A DNA stretch of 24,113 nt, taken from positions 1-24,113 of the forward strand of contig ADNK01002548.1 in the NCBI GenBank assembly GCA_000320545.1. Reading direction: 5' to 3'. The position numbers and the translations under genes are program-made. Positions within the stretch are counted from its first letter, which is position 1; each line of letters begins with the position of its first letter. Shown here one piece after another: positions 18,561-24,113 of this stretch. This stretch comes from Bigelowiella natans CCMP2755. Lineage: Eukaryota; Cercozoa; Chlorarachniophyceae. The notes beneath the pieces are model-generated. The model was not told the DNA's origin. It ran no database searches and worked only from the letters and a program-made list of their open reading frames with translations.

Positions 18561-19923
18561 TATATATTTACGTACCAGGTGCCGCTGTTGGAAAGGCTTT
18601 GCGGCGAAGTGACAGCCGTTGACGTATCCAAAGGTAGTTGCGTATCTGGAGTGAAAAACAGGGTTTGTACATTGTCGTTACGTGCAAAGGGAAAAGCGAC
18701 TCGCATATTTAAAACTACTTACGTACTTACACGATGTTTCCCCACTGTGGCGAAGCGATATTCCAACTATAGGTTTCTGCATTGCGGCAGCATTTGATGT
18801 GTGTCTGAACAAATTGCTGATGCAAACAATTCGTTCTATCAGGAATGCTCGAATACGCTCGAAAAAAAATGGAGGTTGACGATATAACTGCAGCAACACA
18901 ATGGCAGCGAAAATCCAAATTTGTGCATAAACTAAGACATGGTGACAGTAAATGGAAATGAAATCAAATGCCGTCGCGCACAGCGGAGTGTAAAACAACT
19001 TAGGCGAAAAAGCTCGAAGATCGATTTCGCATCATAAACGCTGAGATAACTGCGGAGGTAAGCGGGAAGTCACTTTGTGCTGAAGCACTAATTTTAACAT
19101 TTCTCTTTATCTCTCTCTCTCTCTCCCTCTCTCTCTCTCTATCTCTCTCTATTTCTTTCTCTCTCTCTTTAGTTCTCTCTCTCTCTCTCCCTCTCTCTCT
19201 CTCTATCTCTCTCTATTTCTTTCTCTCTCTCTTTAGTTCTCTCGATCTCTCTCCCCTTTGTATGAGTTTGCACAATATGCGTGTCTGTTTTTTCTATCAT
19301 CCATATCCTTACGATGATAAATCTCGTTTCATATCGTGTTAGCAGAACGTGAAGGCAGGTGTGGAAAATGACATCAAGAAGGACTCTGATCGCTGTCTGT
19401 ACGTGGAAAAAGAAGGCTACGATATGGTCAGTTATGCTGCTGAGGGGCAGAGCGCATGCATATTCTGATGCGAGTATAGACTGTAAGCGTATCTGTAAGA
19501 GACGAATGTGTCTCCATAGCATTCTAAGCCAGTCAAAATGTCTTTGAAATCCACGGCGCGGCATAACATCTTGGATTGTTATGATTCGATGGAAACAACA
19601 TGCATGCTTGATTCTCCAAAAAGTGATCTAGTGATTGCGAAGAAGGGGTATATTGTTGATTCTAAATCGGAAAGTTGTCCTGCTTGTTTCTTGAGTAGGA
19701 CTGTTAGCTATCATTTTTAAGGCTTTCCTGCTTAGTCAGTTAGATGATTTGTTATCAATTAAGGTTTTATGCTCCATGGTCATTCATCACATGCCAGATA
19801 TGGTAGTTATGCATTTTCTGGTGTTTTCCTTGCCAAGTTGTGGTTATATGTATTTGATAGTCAAATACACTCAAACACGCACACACACACACACTCTTTT
19901 ATATTTAAAATATTTTATGTGAT

Positions 19924-19961
<38 letters not shown>

Positions 19962-20322
19962 CGCGACTTTTGTACACATTTACATGCATTATTCATAAAT
20001 ACTCTCAATCCCCAGAAGCACACTGCACATATTGTAGTTTCATCGTCCAGCACAAGTCCCACTCACTCTAGGACACATCATAGGTAGCAGCCATTAAGAT
20101 GTTCAAAAGTATGCTGAAGCCAAACGGTAAGCAAGAGCATCCTGTTATATATTCTACATGCAGATGGCAAAAATTTATGGTTGGAGAGCGTATCACTTTG
20201 TAAAGAACTCGCCACAACAATATATTAGCCTCAGCGAGAGGTGACCCAAAACGATGGAAATATGCACATATCCAAATAGCTGAAACCCCCAAAAGAAACT
20301 TACATATTGTTTGTGCATGATA

Positions 20323-20359
<37 letters not shown>

Positions 20360-20827
20360 TAATATATATGTGTGTGTGTGCGTGTGTGGACATTATGTGA
20401 TATTTAGGGTTATTGTTTATTTATGAGTTCGAAGCTACAGACAACGCGAAAGCGGTGAAGAGAATCGCAAATCGTTCATTTTCCAAATCGTTTCATTAGA
20501 TTTTTTAATGTCAACATAATCAATACAGTAGTTTAAACACTCCCTTCCCCGTTTTGGCAACAGGGCGCATTGAAGGATAAGAAAAAAAGCCATGGCGTAT
20601 TCCATGCTGGCCTCACCCCGAGGTGAGTTTTCTTACTTAAGTAACACTGAGTCATATAGTACAGAACCGTTTTCTCCTTCGTTAGCACATTCATGGAGCT
20701 CATGCAAGCGGCGGGGTTGAAGACGTTACACTCAAAGGTATTTTCGAATGGCTTAGATGAAACATTGGCGTTTGCTTTCCTGCCCACAAACAACAACGTC
20801 ACGGATATGAAAATCCTTGGAAACTGA
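17834..20827 (+). CDS. Class I SAM-dependent methyltransferase, about 11 exons
   Basis: Assembled by splice sites and phase: 17834-17914, 18288-18344, 18579-18633, 18843-18874, 19004-19057, 19343-19426, 19764-19802, 20084-20126, 20408-20454, 20564-20622, 20686-20827; about 230 residues. Every junction joins in phase with GT-AG borders. Exon 1 encodes NAWNKHCETYDRDSKDFVEK. Exon 2 holds SAM-binding motif I, VLDFGAGTGNLA. Exons 3-4 give VTAVDVSKGML, with the acidic residue that binds the ribose. Later segments are RFRIINAEITAE, SMVIHHMPDM, MFKSMLKPNG, FIYEFEATDN and GVFHAGLTPSTFMELMQAAG, the usual order of the UbiE/type-11-like fold. The substrate is unknown. Weakest point: the exon 1 donor (GTTCGT); the frame stays open for 11 more codons, so an extra exon before 18288 is possible. 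Introns are 63-373 bp and several contain microsatellites. Confidence 0.85.
18524..18557. repeat. (AT)n microsatellite in methyltransferase intron 2
   Basis: About 17 AT units, ending about 20 bp before the exon 3 acceptor CGTACCAG. Confidence 0.92.
19108..19257. repeat. CT-rich intronic tract with a 64-bp tandem duplication
   Basis: In methyltransferase intron 5, a block ending CTATTTCTTTCTCTCTCTCTT then TAGTT occurs twice, 64 bp apart (AGTT at 19171 and 19235). Each copy ends in a pyrimidine tract plus TTTAG, the look of a 3' splice site. The acceptor that keeps the reading frame is further on, at 19342. Confidence 0.88.
19926..19956. repeat. (AT)n microsatellite in methyltransferase intron 7
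   Basis: About 15 AT units followed by GTGTGCGCG; no coding potential. Confidence 0.92.
20325..20388. repeat. (AT)n/(GT)n compound microsatellite in methyltransferase intron 8
   Basis: AT repeat of about 15 units, a TTATTAA break, more AT, then a GT run. It ends about 20 bp before the exon 9 acceptor (TATTTAG). Confidence 0.92.
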
Positions 20828-21515
20828 CCCCATGCTCAATTTTCAGCATGCTTTTACTTTCGAATTCAAAGACCAGACGATGGACGTCTTAGCTGGTATT
20901 GATGAGTGACGAATAAGGGACTGTTGTTTTTTGGAATAGCAACAGCGCGTGGTTTTATTGCGTGGTTGCGTTCGATAAAAACGTAATCAGGAAGCTCTTT
21001 CCTCTCCTATCACCATCTCCACTCCATTAAAATGAGAGAGCTGATCCTTTCTGAAACCGATACATGGCATACTGCGGCTATAACCGTTGTATCTTACTAT
21101 GTGCATCAGGTGTTGCCTTCAAGGAGTCGACTTCACGTTTATAACTCACACACGAATTGGATATGTCCATTCGATGTTTGGAAGCCAGCGAAGCGCAGGC
21201 TTGTACTGTCTGCTTATACGCGCACATGTTTAGGTTGATGTAGGAACGTAGCATTCTACCTACTTAGGCATCCTACTTATCAAAATTTGTGTATTCGCCA
21301 CCACATGTATATTTATGTTATTAACAATTTATATTGCTTGTGCTTCGAACAGTAAATTTAATGGCATCTTCACTCGTCACATTTGAGAGTGGCCTTTTGA
21401 TGTTGCGAGATGAAGTTCCTTTACTTACTTTTATCATAGCGTGAAACGCCTTTTTAGTCATGTAAGTTGCATTTGTTAAAAAACAGCACGTATTGATGTG
21501 TACATAGCTCCGGAG
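20828..21515. other. 3' flank and intergenic DNA, nothing recognised
   Basis: Begins after the methyltransferase stop. A 68-codon open frame at 21032-21238 has no recognisable protein. No RNA gene or clear polyadenylation signal seen. Confidence 0.45.
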
Positions 21516-22128
21516 CTAGCTAGCCAGCATCAATTGCACACATTCGTCCTATAGTTCATTTCTTACATCATTAGCGCTGCACAACTTAACTCAACTTATC
21601 GGTCTAGCAGTGCCTGCACTAGCTAGCCAGTGCATTGCTAGATTGTGTCATGCCAGCATGCGTTTTGCACACGTCTAGACGTACACTCTATGTGCTAGTG
21701 TGCTCAGCTAGCTAGTGCGTCCACATCACTAGCTAGCTGGATCAGTGTATACTCATGATTGCATGCCTTTTCAGGTCTAGCTAACTAGTGATGCAGACGT
21801 GCTAGCATGTCTAGATGTGCAGAATGCAACGTCAGAATGATGCGCGTCCAATCAGTTATTTGCCGCACGTGCGCATTGAACCCGCGAATCTTCTTGTCTA
21901 GGAAGGCTAGAGAAGGCCAGCATTTCTAAACAAACTTTGACACACTAGCGCACTGCTAGACTGGTACGTGCAATTGTGTCATGTTGACTGTTAGATTGAA
22001 GGTGAAAACACACAACGCAATCAACCAGCCAAGCAATGCACTGATGGTGTCACACTCTTTCAAAATGTCTAGATGTCTAGATGTGTGCAATGCGCAATCA
22101 ATCCTGCTAGCCTGTTTGAAAACGCTAG
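21516..22128. repeat. CTAG-saturated island, possibly a non-autonomous repeat element
   Basis: I count about 24 CTAG tetramers in ~610 bp, against two or three expected. Many are in AGCTAGCTAG blocks (21515-21523, 21619-21625, 21707-21715, 21729-21737) and in TCTAGATGTG motifs (21810, 22069, 22077). The ends are loosely inverted: GCTAGCCAGCATCAA then TTGCACACAT near 21518-21542, against the reverse complement of ATGTGTGCAATGCGCAATC and ATCCTGCTAGC near 22081-22110. No open frame of interest and no clear target duplication. It could be a MITE-like element or satellite remnant. Confidence 0.5.
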
Positions 22129-22142
22129 TGATCATCGGTCGA

Positions 22143-22173
22143 CATTAAATGCCAGGTGGTTGGCACCTTAATG
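22143..22173. other. 31-bp imperfect dyad
   Basis: CATTAAATGCCA is mirrored by TGGCACCTTAATG around a GGTGGT centre. It lies just outside the CTAG island. Role unknown. Confidence 0.5.
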
Positions 22174-23149
22174 TGCTGTGCGCCGAGCTGGTCACATTGA
22201 ATCGGATTGGGGTGCTAACTGGCAGAAACAAATAAACGCCATTGTAGACATGGCATTGCCCTTGGCAATGCTTAGCCAAAATTTGACATCACACCGCTAT
22301 TATTTATGCTTTTCTAACTATTCTTTCTACATCGATCTACTTTCTCTTATTTACGCCACGGTTATCATCTATAAGCGGAAACCGCTCTCCCTGATCAACA
22401 CAAAGGCCTTCTCTCAGTCATTGATTCACATAGGCTTTGCAATGAGGTGGCGAGTAATCACACCATTCATGCAAGGAAATAGCAATAGCGAACACTGCTA
22501 CATCGGGAGAAAATGAAATTCTACACTGCACTTCAAGATGCTCTTCCATGTGGCTTGCCTGCCTTCAATTCATGGAAGTTTGATGTGTGAAATGTTGACA
22601 AATCAAAGCATCATTTTTTTGGCTGTTTTCATCGCGAAGTACCGTGTCTGCTAATACCTCCAACCCTCCGCCTACCAAAATATTCTTCCGCTCAGAAATG
22701 TTTATTTTACCAAGAGACGTACAATTCACTGTTGCTGTCTCTATGCATATGTCTTTTCGTTGTAATGCTTGTAGGAAATAGGCCATCTATATCTACTCGG
22801 CTGGGATATGAGCCGATTTTGCAGGTCAAGTGTAGTAGTGTGCAGCATACCCTCCGACTTGTTGGCTTCTGCGATCTTGCAGGCAGATTCGTTACAACGC
22901 TCAAAGCTCACACACCTTGAATATGAGGCCACACAGAGTCGTTTGCCTCACTCATGTTTCAAACAACAAATAAACGCTCGAGCGACGAATCGTGCAAAAA
23001 AGAAAATCGCAAACGGGAACGCCACGATGCGATATAATAATGGTATTCGGCCCAAAAAAATGACGATAATCGTATTCGGCGCATAAAAATGACGATTTCG
23101 CATATCATGTTTTATACGCGCTTAGAAGAGGTCAAAGGCCCCACCCCTT

Positions 23150-23166
23150 CCCCCCCCCCCCCCCCC
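23150..23166. repeat. 17-C homopolymer
   Basis: Uninterrupted C run after CCACCCCTT; the exact length may be affected by sequencing. Confidence 0.9.
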
Positions 23167-23770
23167 TATTGCATTGAAATAGCGCATATTCCACCACCCA
23201 ACCGTTCCACAACCGAAGGGAGATCATCTACATCTTAACAGCATCGAAGTACCATAGAGCAGCGTGCTTTGAGGCCCAGCTCCCCGCCCCTTTCACCACA
23301 CAACAAAGAGAATCATATCAATACGCTGCACTCGTACAGGCACCGGCAAAAATGCTGACTTATTTCGTCGTTTTGGAGAGCCCCCTCATAGGCGCAAAGG
23401 TCGCCCTTCTGCTCGAAAACAACAAATGTATTTGCGTGCCCTAGCCAAGCCCTGCTGTGGCCTCTCAAACCCCCTCCTAGTGGGTATTAGAGGAGTGTTA
23501 CTTCGGCGAATCTGTCTAATGACGCGCGCATCGAGCACGCGCGGTCAGATGCATAAAACAATATACACGATTTTTATTTTTAAAATGTATATGCAAAACT
23601 ATATCACCATGATAACAACGAGGTTTCTGTGATTGATCTACTGCCGGTCTCCAACATAAATCGCCGTCCCTGCAATGGGAATAGCACAATATGTTGTGAT
23701 CAATCAGATGTTGGAGGCGGGTTGCTATAGCTCAAGCTCCGTGTATGTGAACGTTCTTTGAAGAAAATTT

Positions 23771-23771
<1 letters not shown>

Positions 23772-23801
<30 letters not shown>
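23772..23801. repeat. 30-C homopolymer
   Basis: Uninterrupted run of 30 C followed by ACCC and nine A. The length should be treated as approximate because such runs are error-prone. Confidence 0.9.
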
Positions 23802-24041
23802 ACCCAAAAAAAAACAGGGTAAGGTAGCATAGTATCAAAGCGGTTACCGATCTATGAAGAGGACTGTGTTTCCTAGTCTGAGAGAGATATGAAAGATGCA
23901 TCAATATTTTTATATGGTATAGACGCCACGTGTGTGTGCAGACCTTAATTCCTGATCTTGTTGTATAAACCACCTAAAATCGCAACAACTCTGAATACGT
24001 AGAAGCTAAACATTCACAATATAATAACGATTTATGTATAA

Positions 24042-24043
<2 letters not shown>

Positions 24044-24113
<70 letters not shown>
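24044..24113. repeat. (CA)n then (TA)n compound microsatellite at the window edge
   Basis: About 14 CA units (24044-24071) pass into TA repeats with one AATTA interruption, continuing to the last base. Confidence 0.95.

Larger units (their letters stand above)
22174..24113. other. Gene-poor right end with homopolymers and microsatellites
   Basis: No supported gene. A perfect 8-bp inverted repeat with a 3-nt loop lies at 22253-22271 (GCATTGCC/GGCAATGC). Frames at 22178-22516 (+) and 22565-22932 (-) are open but show no domain and no clear splice context. The rest has C tracts and a terminal CA/TA microsatellite. Confidence 0.4.

Noticed and set aside
22178-22516. Plus-strand open frame of 112 codons with a hydrophobic stretch
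   Set aside because: AT-driven hydrophobicity, no splice or family support; left as unassigned.
22565-22932. Possible minus-strand exons (for example ERKNILVGGGLEVLADTV)
   Set aside because: The peptide looks plausible and GT-type donors exist nearby, but I could not join segments in phase or find a start, so no gene is called.
1-24113. tRNA or rRNA genes
   Set aside because: No cloverleaf with a GGTTCGA-type B box and no rRNA-like stretch was found by eye on either strand; a covariance-model scan would settle it.

Overview
The window is nuclear DNA of a eukaryote, most likely a unicellular alga or other protist. The reasons are spliced genes with GT-AG introns, many dinucleotide microsatellites, a Ser/Pro/Ala-rich surface-protein gene and a Ty3/gypsy-class LTR retrotransposon. 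The species cannot be placed from sequence alone.

Layout. (1) 1-~1100 is host DNA with two divergent spliced genes: a minus-strand gene starting at 297 and leaving the window on the left, and a small plus-strand gene ending at 973. (2) ~1100-14230 has a different texture: more GC, dense in TGCATG/GCATGC words, poor in microsatellites. It holds a divergent pair of unrecognised genes: a minus-strand coiled-coil plus C2HC zinc-finger protein in at least three exons (~4936 to 1922), and a plus-strand basic protein at 5143-5880. A non-coding stretch with several kinds of direct repeat follows (6589-7604), then a diverged inverted LTR fragment (7601-7715), then a structurally complete LTR retrotransposon (7725-13788). 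(3) 14230-24113 is host DNA again. It holds a minus-strand gene for a signal-peptide, Ser/Pro/Ala-repeat, single-pass membrane protein (15860-14477), a plus-strand class I SAM-dependent methyltransferase that I could assemble from about 11 exons (17834-20827), a CTAG-saturated ~610-bp island (21516-22128), and a gene-poor, homopolymer-rich right end.

The retrotransposon has 514-bp LTRs (TG...CA), a 4-bp target duplication TGCG, a polypurine tract abutting the 3' LTR, a probable primer-binding site, and an ORF with CCHC knuckle, DSG protease, RT, RNase H, integrase and a GPF/Y-like module. A 28-bp tandem duplication in gag breaks the frame. The two LTRs differ almost only by transitions, many as reciprocal TG/CA pairs that point to lost CpG sites, plus an apparent inversion of a 6-nt hairpin loop.

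The best candidates for something undescribed are the divergent two-gene cassette (1922-5880) inside the TGCATG-rich block, the extra domain after integrase in the retrotransposon, and the CTAG island.
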